Of a stretch of DNA of 64,000 nt, positions 54,546-63,658 are shown one piece after another. This DNA comes from Doryteuthis pealeii (Eukaryota; Mollusca; Cephalopoda; Myopsida; Loliginidae), in the NCBI GenBank assembly GCA_023376005.1, contig CM042138.1, forward strand, positions 92,892,391 to 92,956,390. Direction: 5' to 3'. The notes beneath the pieces are model-generated. The model was not told where the DNA came from, did not search any database, and worked only from the letters and a program-made list of their open reading frames with translations. A program made the translations under genes and the position numbers. Numbering within the stretch: the first letter of the stretch is position 1; each line of letters opens with the position of its first letter.

Positions 54546-54865
54546 AGCTTCACAAATGCACTGATGTTGGTTCTTTGACTGGGAATCAACTTAGTTACCA
54601 GATCTGAAAAATTCTCTTTCATTTTCAATATGATAATCAACGCAATCAGTTGACCAGTCCTATTACTTACAGACAAACGATACAATTGTGCTTATTTGGG
54701 GAGTAAGCAGTAGGGAAAAAAAACTTGAGATGCTAGAAGAAAACTGACTGCAGTTTTGAAATCAGCATGCCAATATTAATCTAAATCAAATGAAAAATCA
54801 AAATCAACAGACCAATTTGTCCAAGATTGTTCGACAGTTTTATATTGAATAAACTTGCCTAAGTG
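54546..54865. other. no feature recognised
   Basis: May be the upstream part of the decayed gene, but no protein motif could be read. Confidence 0.4.
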
Positions 54866-54869
54866 GCAA

Positions 54870-55055
54870 TCACAGGGGAGATTGTTTCTGCTGAGGTGGA
54901 GCACAAAACCTACCGTCATCTCCCCACTTTACCACACAAATCAGATTACCTAAACTATTCTGTTCATGTGCTGAGTTGGCGAGGGCTGTTATCGAACCCG
55001 TGTCCTTGCGATTCATAGGCGGATACTCTCCCGATTGAGCTACACCGGAAAATAA
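54870..55055 (-). mobile_element. tRNA-derived SINE, family S3-like
   Basis: The minus strand has TGTAGCTCAATCGGGAGAGT as box A region and GGTTCGATAACAGCC as a degraded box B, then AACTCAGCACATGAACAGAA as in S3. The tail differs. Confidence 0.75.
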
Positions 55056-55139
55056 CAAATAGTATCAGATTTTATAGTAAATTGGACGTCTCTCATATTC
55101 TAAAAATTAGATAAAATATTTATTTGATTATCTATTTTG

Positions 55140-55575
55140 GTTACTTAGGTTATACAGGTGGTCGGGGAGGCCCCCTCCGAACATTCAGCTGGTTACGTCA
55201 AGCCCTAGCACGTATATGGTGGTCTCAACCCGATTTCTCTCATAGCAAACCGCAACTCTTATCATATATGTGTGAGAAGACGGTGGCTCGGGGTCTTGGT
55301 GTCTCGGGTATTACGTTAAACTTTATCTGATGGCGAAGTTCCAGTTCTGGTTCTCTTAAGAATGTTGAGTACTCCATCATCACCATTACGCCCAGGTTTA
55401 CTGTGACCCGGAATGGTAGTACCTGTTAGGGTCCTATCTATGGGTTAAATAGAAAAATATGTTTAATAATGTGTTTAAAAAAGAATTATGAATACCCATA
55501 AAGAATAAATAAAACAAAAAGGTTTTGGCATAAAATAACCCAACAAAGATTGACATGCCGTAAAATCCAACCAGT
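55140..55575 (-). mobile_element. family A copy
   Basis: On the minus strand, TTTTACGGCATGTCAATCTT TGTTGGGTTATTTTATGCC through AACCCATAGATAGGACCC, CATTCCGGGTCACAGTAAAC and GACGTAACCAGCTGAATG. The 3-prime end is missing. Confidence 0.8.
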
Positions 55576-55739
55576 TAAAAAATAGTATCCGTTTTTATTG
55601 TAAAATGGACGTCTCTCTTATTCAAACAATTAGGAAAATATAATTTATTTACTTGTTTATGTATATAGTGTTCCGGTTTTGTGGCCATTTTAAAGTTTCA
55701 AGTGAGAACACTTTACAGTGGAGATCTCTTGTGTTAAGC

Positions 55740-56775
55740 AGAGGCTAATCATTAGTGAAGAAAACTTTGGATGTTCCTCGCTGTACCTTAGTATTGGGTA
55801 GAATCCTTTGGTTGTTACTCAGTGTCCCTTAGTAAAGAATCCTTTGGGTGTCTCTTGGTGTTGTTCGGTGTCCCTTTGTGTTGGGAAGAATCTTTGGTTG
55901 TTCCTCGGGTCCTTAGTGTTGGGTAGAATCCTTTGGTTGTTCCTCGGTGTTAGTGTTGGGTTAGAATCCTTTGTTGTTCTTGGTGTCCCTTAGTGTTGGG
56001 TAGAATCCTTTGGCTGTTCCTCGGTGTCACTTAGTATTGGGTAGAATCCTTTGGTTGTTCCTCGGTGCCCTTATGTTGGGTAGAATCCTTTGGTTGTTCT
56101 CGTGTCCCTTACTGTTGGGTAGAATCCTTTGATTATTCTCGGTGTCCCTTAGAGTTTGGGTAGAATCCTTTGGTTGTTCCTCGGTGTCCTTACTGTTGGG
56201 TAGAATCCTTTGTTGTTCTCGGTGTCTCTTAGTGTTGGGTAGAATCCTTTTTTTATTCCTCGTGTCCCTTAGTGTTGGGTAGAATCCTTTGTTGTTCCTC
56301 GGTGTCCCTTAAGTTTGGATAGAATCATTTTGATTGTTCCTCGTGTCCCCTTAGTGTTGGGTAGAAATCTTTGGTTGTTCTCGGTGTCCTTAGTTTTGGT
56401 AGAATCCTTTGGTTCTTCATCGGTGTCCTTAGTTTGGTTAGAATCCTTTGTTGTTCCTCGGGTGTCCTTAGTGTTGGGTAGAATCCTTTGGTTGTTCTCG
56501 GTGTCCCTTACTGTTGGGTAGAATCCTTTGTTGTTCCTCGTGTCCTTAGTGTTGGGTAGAATCCTTTGATTGTTCTCGGTGTCCCTTAGTTTTGGGTAGA
56601 GTCCTTTGATTTGTTCCTCGGTTTCAATTAGTGTTGGGTAGTTGGGTAGAATCCTTTGATTGTTCCTCGGTGTCCTTAGTGTTTGGGTAGAACCTTTGTT
56701 GTTCCTCGGTGTCCTTTAGGGTTGGGTAGAATCCTTTCGGTGTCATTTAGTGTTGGGTAGAGTCCTTTGGTCGAG
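55740..56775. repeat. 41-bp minisatellite, about 25 units
   Basis: Unit TTGGGTAGAATCCTTTGG then TTGTTCCTCGGTGTCCCTTA GTG. Unit lengths vary from 36 to 42 because of single-base gaps. The V/L/S-rich open frames across it are artefacts. Confidence 0.95.
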
Positions 56776-56949
56776 CAGAGTGTAGTTTTCAGATCCGTTT
56801 GTCAGTGGCGCATATGTGCAAATCAACGACTTTTCAGATTGGTGATTAAAGTTTAACGACGTATTCGAGCTGTTGCTTGGCTGGCTTTAATCAACGTGCC
56901 TACGCCGAGTCTATAAATTTAAGTGGTGGACCTTAGTATACCTTATATT

Positions 56950-58335
56950 ACAAAATATTGGCACCTCACGTGGTGTAATGGTTAGCAAGCTCGCTTCGCA
57001 ACCATTGTTAGTGAGTTCGATTCTCATGGGCGCCCCATACTTCTGGCCTTGTGCCATATCTAAGCTAAGCTTAGTAAATAACTATATTACAATATTGGGC
57101 ACCTCACGTGGTGTAATGGTTAGCAAGCTCGCTTCGCAAACCATTGTTAGTGAGTTCGATTCTCATTGGGAGCCCCATACTTCTGGCCTTGTGTCATATC
57201 TAAGCTAAGCTTAGTAAATAACTATATTACAAAATATTGGACACCCGATGTGGTGTAATGGTTAGCAAGCTGGATTAGCAGATCATTGGTAGTGAGTTCG
57301 ATTCTCACTGGGCGCCCCACACTTCTGGCCTTGTGCTATATCTAAGCAAAGCTTAGTAAATAACTATATTACAAAATATTGGGCACCTCATCTGGTGTAA
57401 TAGTTAGAAAGCTAGATTAGTAGACTATTGTTAGTGAGTTCGATTCTCACTGGTTGCCCCATAAATCTGATCTTGTGCCGCATCTAAGCTACGCTTAGTA
57501 AATAACTATATTTCAAAATATTGTGCATTTCACGTGGTGTAATGGTTAGCAAGCTAGACTCGCAAACCATTGTTAGTGAGTTCGATTCTCACTGGTTGCC
57601 CCATAATTCTGGCCTTGTGCCTCATCTAAGCTAAGCTTAGTAAATAACTATATTACAAAATATTGGGCACCTCATGTGGTATGATAGATTAGCAGACTAT
57701 TGTTAGGGAATTTGATTCTCACTAGTTGACCCATACATCTGGCCTTGTGCCACATCTGAGCTACGCCTAATAAATAACTATATTACAAAATATTGGGCAC
57801 TTCACGTGATGTAAAATTTAGCAAGCTAGATTCGCAGACCACTGTTAGTGAGTTCGATTCTCATTGGGCACCCCCTTATTCAGGCCCTGTGCCTAATCTA
57901 AGCTTAGCTTAGTAAATAACTATATTACAAAATATTGGACACTTCACGGATGTAATGTTTAGCAAGCTAGATTCGCAGATCATTTTAGTGAGTTCGATTC
58001 TCATTGTGCTCCCTATACTTCTGGCCTTGTGCCACATCTGCGCTACGCTTAGTAAATATATTACAAAATATTGGGGCACTTTACGTGATGTAATGTTTAG
58101 CAAGCTAGATTCGCAGACGATTGTTAGTGAGTTCGATTCTCATTGGGCACCCCCTAATTCAGGCCCTGTGTCTCATCTAAGCTAAGCTTAGTAAATAACT
58201 ATATTACAAAATATTGGGCATCCAATGATTCGCAGATCATTTTTAGTGAGTTCGATTCTCATTGTGCTCCCTATACTTCTGGCCTTGTGCCACATCTAAG
58301 CCATTCTTAGCAAATAACTATATTACAAAATATTC
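56950..58335 (+). repeat. tandem array of about 10 tRNA-like SINE S2 units
   Basis: Period about 138 bp. Each unit has GGTGTAATGGTTAGCAAGC (box A type), AGTGAGTTCGATTCTCA (box B), CTTCTGGCCTTGTGCC and AAGCTAAGCTTAGTAAATAA CTATATTACAAAATATTG. Unit starts are near 56,950, 57,095, 57,235, 57,377, 57,518, 57,660, 57,792, 57,932, 58,070 and a shortened last unit at 58,212. SINEs are normally dispersed; this head-to-tail array is satellite-like. None folds into a full tRNA. Confidence 0.9.
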
Positions 58336-58980
58336 CAACATATAGGAAATGCTCTGTGTTTCTTAGCTTCGGTTTGTATTGTTTATGTTTCTTAATTATG
58401 CTACTTCGGAGCAAATATGCTATTCGCACTTTTTCTCCAATGTAAACAATTCGTAGTTAAAGGCATGTACATGTTTTACTTTACAAAGTAGAGATAAATT
58501 AATTATTCTTTTGTTAGTAAAGAATGTGCGCCTAAATCTTTTTCTGCGTTTTGTTTAATACAAAATCCCTGTATAGACTGACAATCAGATTATGCTTTGT
58601 TGATGATGACAACGAATGCCTCTCTTCTGCCACTATTCTGATAGAAGAGGTGGCCATTGTCTGGTGTTACTCACTCCCGGCAGCAAAACTTGCCAATTAA
58701 ACGGACGCCCGCCCCCCCCCTCGCTTATGTGTAACTGTTGAAGATCTTGAAAACAGAAAAAAAAAGGTAATACCGACGGTGCATCGATTCAAGTTGATTA
58801 GGGTCTTTTGGTAGCTGAAAAACTAGGAAAAAGATATAAAGTTTATCATTTGCCGAAGTGGACAAAGTAGCCTCATCCTACGAATTTATCGTATCATTTT
58901 CTTCTTTCGATATTGTTGTTTTGCGAGAGAATACTATATGTCAAAAAGAACGTACAAGCAGAACCTAAATTCTGAGTTTC
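58336..58980. other. no feature recognised
   Basis: Mixed sequence with a C run near 58,712. No repeat end or coding frame supported. Confidence 0.45.

Positions 58981-58984
<4 letters not shown>

Positions 58985-59030
<46 letters not shown>
58985..59030. repeat. (TA)n microsatellite
   Basis: Pure TA, at the 3-prime side of the minus-strand Penelope-like element. Confidence 0.96.
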
Positions 59031-59032
<2 letters not shown>

Positions 59033-59230
59033 TTTCATAATTTGCTTGAAGCATTGTGTATGTATTGGTTAGGAGGTTGATTTAGAAGGCTATCACAATG
59101 CAGTTTGGAATAAATAAAAAATAATAATACGGTAACAATGGTGTTGTGTGTTGACCTGTATTTTTATTATTTCTTGAATTTTCGAGGTAATACCTCTTTA
59201 TCAAAAGAATTGAACTGAAGCAGTCCAGCT
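59031..59230 (-). mobile_element. 3-prime terminus of the GIY-YIG Penelope-like element
   Basis: The minus strand runs AATTCTTTTGATAAAGAGGT ATTACCTCGAAAATTCAAGA A (stem I TTCTT/AAGAA, stem II GAGGT/ACCTC, GAAA; core mutated to TTGATAA with one extra base), then CAGGTCAACACACAACACC and CAAGCAAATTATGAAAC to the (TA)n. The distal part recurs as the two inverted arms at 15798-16055. Confidence 0.65.
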
Positions 59231-59499
59231 ATGGCATTTCTTCCCAAATGATTTTTTTTTGAAAATGATGTTATTTTTTAAATAACTGTATTCTCGTGTG
59301 AGCGTGAATGCGTTTATTTTTGTTTGTACGTGTGTGTATGTTGTAATGCGCGTGACATTGAAAATGCGTGTTGGTTGTGACGTTATGACTGTATCCTAGC
59401 GCAGGATTTTGTACGTGTGTATGTGCGAATGAAAAAGCGTATTTGTGTTTTGTGGCCATGGTGATGTATAATGTTTCGTGTTGGATGTAAAATCAATTT

Positions 59500-59503
59500 A
59501 ATC

Positions 59504-59549
<46 letters not shown>

Positions 59550-59660
59550 GTTTATTTACTTATTTATATCTAATTCAATTTATCTTTTTATATTTTATAA
59601 TATTTTTTAAATATATATATATATTTAATTTATTTATTTAATTTATTTTCCTTAACAACT
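59500..59660. repeat. (TTA)n and AT-rich low complexity
   Basis: TTA units to about 59,550, then TTTA/TATA-rich sequence, inside the 3-prime untranslated part of the element. Confidence 0.85.
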
Positions 59661-59857
59661 AGTGTGCAATGGCTTGTGTGTTTATATGTGTTGGCGGGAT
59701 GTTGGGCTATAGATTTGAGTGCGTGTTTCGTATTAGTCTTCTCGTTGTAGATTTGTTTCATTAGTAATTCTCCATTGTGCACGTGGGTATGTGTTTCGTG
59801 CGTGTGTGCATATACTGTTACATGTGTGCGTTGGTTGTGGGTTTATTGTATGATGAA

Positions 59858-60240
59858 CTATGCGCTGAGTTCCCTCCTGTTATTGATCTCTGGGTGTAAT
59901 CTAACGATTAGCAAGGCCTCTTTAATTCTGAGAATTACCCGGATTTCTCCCTCGGGCCTCTATATTGACTGTTATATTTCTTTCTGTGTTGTTGCATTTA
60001 ACTAAATGTTTACGAAAAGTGGATGCTTGTGTGTGTAGGTGTTCTTTGATTCTAATGTGTAATGGTCTTGTGGTGCTACCTATGTAAAATTGGTTACATA
60101 TGTTACATTTTGTGCGGTATACCACATTCACTTCGTGGCACATACCTGTGTCGTGGATGGGACAGTTCGTTAATGTACAATTAGTGGTTTCCTGATGGCG
60201 GCTTTTGGAGAGTTTTCTCCTGAGTGATGGTCCGTAATGG
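59858..60240 (-). pseudogene. Penelope-like retroelement, GIY-YIG endonuclease domain
   Basis: Minus strand: YGPSLRRKLSKSRH, TLTNCPIHDTGMC, then VNVVYRTKCNICNQFYIGST, RPLHIRIKEHLHTQASTFRK HLVKC; after a frameshift near 59,925 LRIKEALLIVRLHPEINNRR ELSA and a TAG stop. VVY...YIGST...R...EH is the GIY-YIG nuclease signature, and the preceding CPI/CHE..VVYRxKC cysteine block is typical of the linker in Penelope-like elements. The domain nicks target DNA for reverse transcription. The reverse transcriptase itself is missing: at 60,241 the homology stops and an inverted piece follows. Dead copy. Confidence 0.85.
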
Positions 60241-60310
60241 GCAAGTTGTATATCCAGGCCCTCTTCTGTATCGCCCTACGTATTGCTGTGGTTATATTTT
60301 CGTTGAAATT

Positions 60311-60390
60311 TCATTACAGACCATCACTCAGGAGAAAACTCTCCAAAAGCCGCCATAAGGAAACCACTAATTGTACACTAACGAACTGCC
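60311..60390 (+). pseudogene. inverted piece of the same Penelope-like element
   Basis: ACCATCACTCAGGAGAAAAC, TCTCCAAAAGCCGCCATAAG and GAAACCACTAATTGTACACT AACGAACTG repeat 60,166-60,241 in the opposite orientation with about 3 differences, across a 70-bp spacer. Such head-to-head inverted ends are common products of Penelope-like element insertion. Confidence 0.85.
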
Positions 60391-60454
60391 AAATCCGCGA
60401 TGAAATCGTTTGAATTTCAGAGGAAAGATTAAGTAAACAATTTAAGTATAAAGA

Positions 60455-60770
60455 AGAAATAACCAGTAATAATGCCCGAAAAAGACACAAAAGCAATAGT
60501 TCGCGCATTGGATGGTGACACGGATTTCAATTATCACTGGTGTCTTACAAGGAGATACATTAGCACTCTTGCTATTTATATTTTTCTGATACCACGTACA
60601 ACTAATGAAAAAGATTTCACACTAAAAAGGAAACAAGCAAACGATACCGCCGGGAATTATTTCAGATGTGGACTACGTAGATGATCTAGCGCTTTGTTCA
60701 AATACATCTGGACAAGCCGAACCACAGCTGCATGGCCTAGTTATTACAATCAAAGATTTACAAATGAATC
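60455..60770 (+). pseudogene. non-LTR retrotransposon reverse transcriptase fragment
   Basis: The first frame gives KDTKAIVRALDGDTDF. After a shift near 60,528 the frame gives ITGVLQGDTLALLLFIFF, a TGA, more sequence with a TAA, and DVDYVDDLALCSNTSGQAEP QLHGL. QGDxLAxxLF is reverse transcriptase block 4 and YVDD (60,674-60,685) holds two of the catalytic aspartates of the palm. About 100 residues of a roughly 900-residue protein remain. It is followed at once by a family A end. Confidence 0.85.
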
Positions 60771-60775
60771 AAATT

Positions 60776-60828
60776 TTGGTATTAAATAAGCCATAAGGAG
60801 TTGATATGCCATTAAACAAATAGAACAA
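60776..60828 (-). mobile_element. family A terminal 50 bp
   Basis: GGTATTAAATAAGCC and AGTTGATATGCCATTAAAC match the inverted start of family A. Confidence 0.6.
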
Positions 60829-61300
60829 AGAAACCCATCTTAAAAGATGATAGCCTAAAGATAAGGAAATTTGTATATTGGGTTTCAATGTTCAAACAAC
60901 AAAGAAATCAATGAAAATTTAATGTTAAGGAATTTTTTTGTCTGGTCAAATTCCTTTAATTCTTGAGTAACATCTTGTATGGTCAATGAAGAGACATTAT
61001 TGATTTTTTCAAAAAATGGGAAAAAATTCTTTAAACTGATTGGAAGGGAAAAGAAGTATATTATAATTCATATTAAGGTCGTTATGCAAGGGTATATGAA
61101 TATAATTAACTTTGGTGAGAGGATTTTTTGTTTTTGTTTTGTTAATGACATAAAAAATATGATTTAAGAAAGAAACAAATAAATAGTAGCTGAAAAACAT
61201 GAATAAGTATTAAGTATTAATCTGAAAAGCAAGAGGTTTTAACGTCTTCATTAACTTAGATAAAACAGAAATTAATTGACCTGTCCACGTATAAATGTAT
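60829..61300. other. AT-rich DNA, no feature recognised
   Basis: No supported feature. Confidence 0.5.
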
Positions 61301-61303
61301 AAA

Positions 61304-61820
61304 TATCCCATCTATTGAATGCGACGTCAATATATGCATAAACGCATAAACAGCTATATTATGATTATAGACCATATGGAATATCGTATCTATCTATATA
61401 TATATATATATATAAGGCAGTTACAAAGCGCGTGGTGTCATGGTTAAAGTCATGTGAAATGGACTCGTCACCCCGAGTTCAAATCCTGGATGTGGTAATT
61501 GCATTTCACTTAGCGCTAATAACCTTGGGAAAGGTATGAATCCTAATCTCCTCCAGCGATGGATAAATAGTAGGGCAGACTGGGCTCTTTAGCCCAGGTT
61601 AGGCAAGCAGTCTATGAGAAGGAAAGCTCTGAATTCAAACTGTTGAAATCAACTTAAGAAATTGTCCTTGTGTCAGATCCTGCTCGTGTGGAGGGGTTGG
61701 TAATATATATATATATATAATATGTAGCAATATCTCATCTAATGAATACGACACCAATATATGCACAAGAAAAGGCATAAACAGCTATATTATTATTATA
61801 GACTATATGGAAACCTGATA
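61304..61820. repeat. 85-bp direct repeats flanking a SINE insertion
   Basis: ATATCCCATCTATTGAATGC...GCATAAACAGCTATATTATG...GACCATATGGAA (61304-61386) and its partner at 61729-61815 flank the S1 SINE and its TA tails. Either a tandem duplication or two copies of an element end. Confidence 0.75.
61412..61702 (+). mobile_element. tRNA-derived SINE, family S1, well preserved
   Basis: GCGTGGTGTCATGGTTAAAG holds box A and CCCGAGTTCAAATCCTGG box B, spaced as in tRNA. The body has CACTTAGCGCTAATAACC, AGGGCAGACTGGGCTCTTTA, GCAGTCTATGAGAAGGAAAG, and the tail TTGTGTCAGATCCTGCTCGT. Ends in GGAGGGGTTGGTAA(TA)n. Confidence 0.87.
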
Positions 61821-61824
61821 TATA

Positions 61825-62151
61825 TCTATACATATGTAAAGGGCAGTTGTGTGTGTGTATGTCCGGAGGAAACTACAAAAATAAAACAACTAATGACAAA
61901 GTAAATTAAAGTACATTTATATACACCTTCACTATTACCAGAGCTTGCTTTTTGTGATAAAATAATGAAGAAGGTATTTATATCTGGGAATATATTTAAA
62001 AATTAGGATTTGAATAGTAAGATAAGGGAAAGTCATTGGTGGCGTTTGTGATTAAAACATAAACCAATTATTTAGGACCAAAACAATCAATCTGCGAACT
62101 AATATTTTATTATTCCCCTCTACCAAGGCAACGCCGGGTAGCTGCTTCTAG
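61825..62151 (+). mobile_element. short non-autonomous Helitron, 327 bp
   Basis: 5-prime TCTATACATATGTAAAGGGC after an A; 3-prime GGCAACGCCGGGTAGCTGCT then TCTAG followed by T. TACC/GGTA with an inner GC-rich loop forms the subterminal hairpin 7 bp before CTAG. These are classic Helitron ends. No coding sequence. Confidence 0.85.
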
Positions 62152-62421
62152 TACACATATAAAGGGCAGGTGGTACGTATGTATGTAGGATGAAACGACA
62201 AAGTGTATATACATATTAAATATCAACTTTTACTTTTTGAGCAAAAATCCTGATTCCTTGATTTATCATCGGAAATATTTCAAAATTAAAATATACATAG
62301 AAATAGCATTGAAATTCTACTTAAAATTTCCAGAATTTGTAAATATCGAAAGTAAACAAATCAGTACACCTGTGTTTTTCTCTCCACCTCTACCCAGTCG
62401 ACAGTGGGTAGTCGCTTCTAG
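62152..62421 (+). mobile_element. second Helitron, directly abutting the first
   Basis: It starts ACACATATAAAGGGCAGG right at the 3-prime end of the previous element. The 3-prime end is TACCCA-gtcgacag-TGGGTA hairpin, GTCGCTT and CTAG followed by T. Its 5-prime end is slightly changed (ACAC for TCTATAC). Confidence 0.78.
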
Positions 62422-62564
62422 TCTCTAATAAAATAAAATGGGAATTATTCCAAGCAGTAAGAGTATTAATGTAAGGCTGCACCACTTGGAGTTTAACAAA
62501 ATCCTTGGAGATATAACAACAGGAGAACTACAAAAGGATGCTGTGTGCTGTCTTTAACAAATCC

Positions 62565-62730
62565 TGAATACAGCACCTAAAACCCAGCTGTACGGCCACT
62601 TAACTCCTATCACACAAACCATCCAAGTAAGACGAACAAATGCTGGATACTGATAAGTGGCGTTCTCCAGCTGGCACCTAGACACGGACACACCAGTGTT
62701 GGATGAACAGTAAAAAGTTACATACCATAG
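62565..62730 (+). pseudogene. non-LTR retrotransposon ORF2 C-terminus, short piece
   Basis: PKTQLYGHLTPITQTIQVRR TNAGY then two stops; next, in other frames, LAPRHGHTSV. Related to 29488-29740 (LTPI.QTIQVRR). Only about 50 residues remain. Confidence 0.7.
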
Positions 62731-63050
62731 CTACGTGCTGACACTAGATGCGGTGAAAAGGACTTGCGATGAGCGATGTCTAATACGGGACGGGTATTCT
62801 ACCAAGACGTTGACAATTATAGTTTTACAGTGCTTCCTTTCACTATAAACTATGAATAACATGATTATTCTTGTTTGAGATTGTCGAATAATTTGCCATA
62901 ACCTTTTCTCTTTATTTAATCGAAATATCACTAGTTAACTTCCTCTGGGACATATTTATTTCCATCCCTACTGCGTCGCTAAGGGAATTTTACAGTATTT
63001 AAACTCTCAAAACAAAAATGAATATATGGCAGTCGAAAGTAAGTATACCC
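62731..63050. other. no feature recognised
   Basis: No gene or repeat end supported. Confidence 0.45.
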
Positions 63051-63052
63051 CC

Positions 63053-63157
<105 letters not shown>

Positions 63158-63237
63158 TTATATCGTTGTCTTACCTTTCTGAATTTTGCATCAACTAACC
63201 ATTGTGACCATCTTCACCGGTAAGTCACATTTTCCAT

Positions 63238-63239
<2 letters not shown>

Positions 63240-63314
<75 letters not shown>
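63240..63314. repeat. (CA)n(TA)n microsatellite
   Basis: About 14 CA units, then about 23 TA units. Confidence 0.97.
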
Positions 63315-63316
<2 letters not shown>

Positions 63317-63317
<1 letters not shown>

Positions 63318-63603
63318 TAGTCAGAATATGCACCCTCTGGGCGTTTAGTATTTAACGTTTAATTTAATGATATATATTAGAAAGACGTGGTGTCATTGAT
63401 CTCTAATATTATTGTTTTATTCTCCAACGTATTAAACTCAATCCTATGAATGATTTTATATGGAGACCAATTAAAATATAATTAAAATAAGTGTAACTTT
63501 TTTATATGCGTTCTTATTTAATTTCGTTAGTTTTTCTAATTTGATATATTTTATTATATTAAAACTTGAATATTTTCGCTCGGAGGTTGCATATTCTTAC
63601 TAG
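63317..63603. mobile_element. two inverted Helitron-like 3-prime ends
   Basis: Left end (minus) CTAGTCAGAATATGCACCCT CTGGGCG and right end (plus) CGCTCGGAGGTTGCATATTC TTACTAG are inverted over about 60 bp. Each has the CTAG terminus and a GC-rich hairpin 9 bp inside. They match the 3-prime end of the Helitron at 44,103-44,718. Both outer ends are 3-prime ends and no 5-prime end is seen. Confidence 0.7.
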
Positions 63604-63658
63604 AATACATAAAATCATGGAATAAATTAGCAATAGATAACCGAAAAAATTAATAAAA

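Noticed and set aside
56950..58335. Cluster of tRNA genes
   Set aside because: Units share the same non-tRNA tail and spacer and do not fold; they are tandem SINE units.
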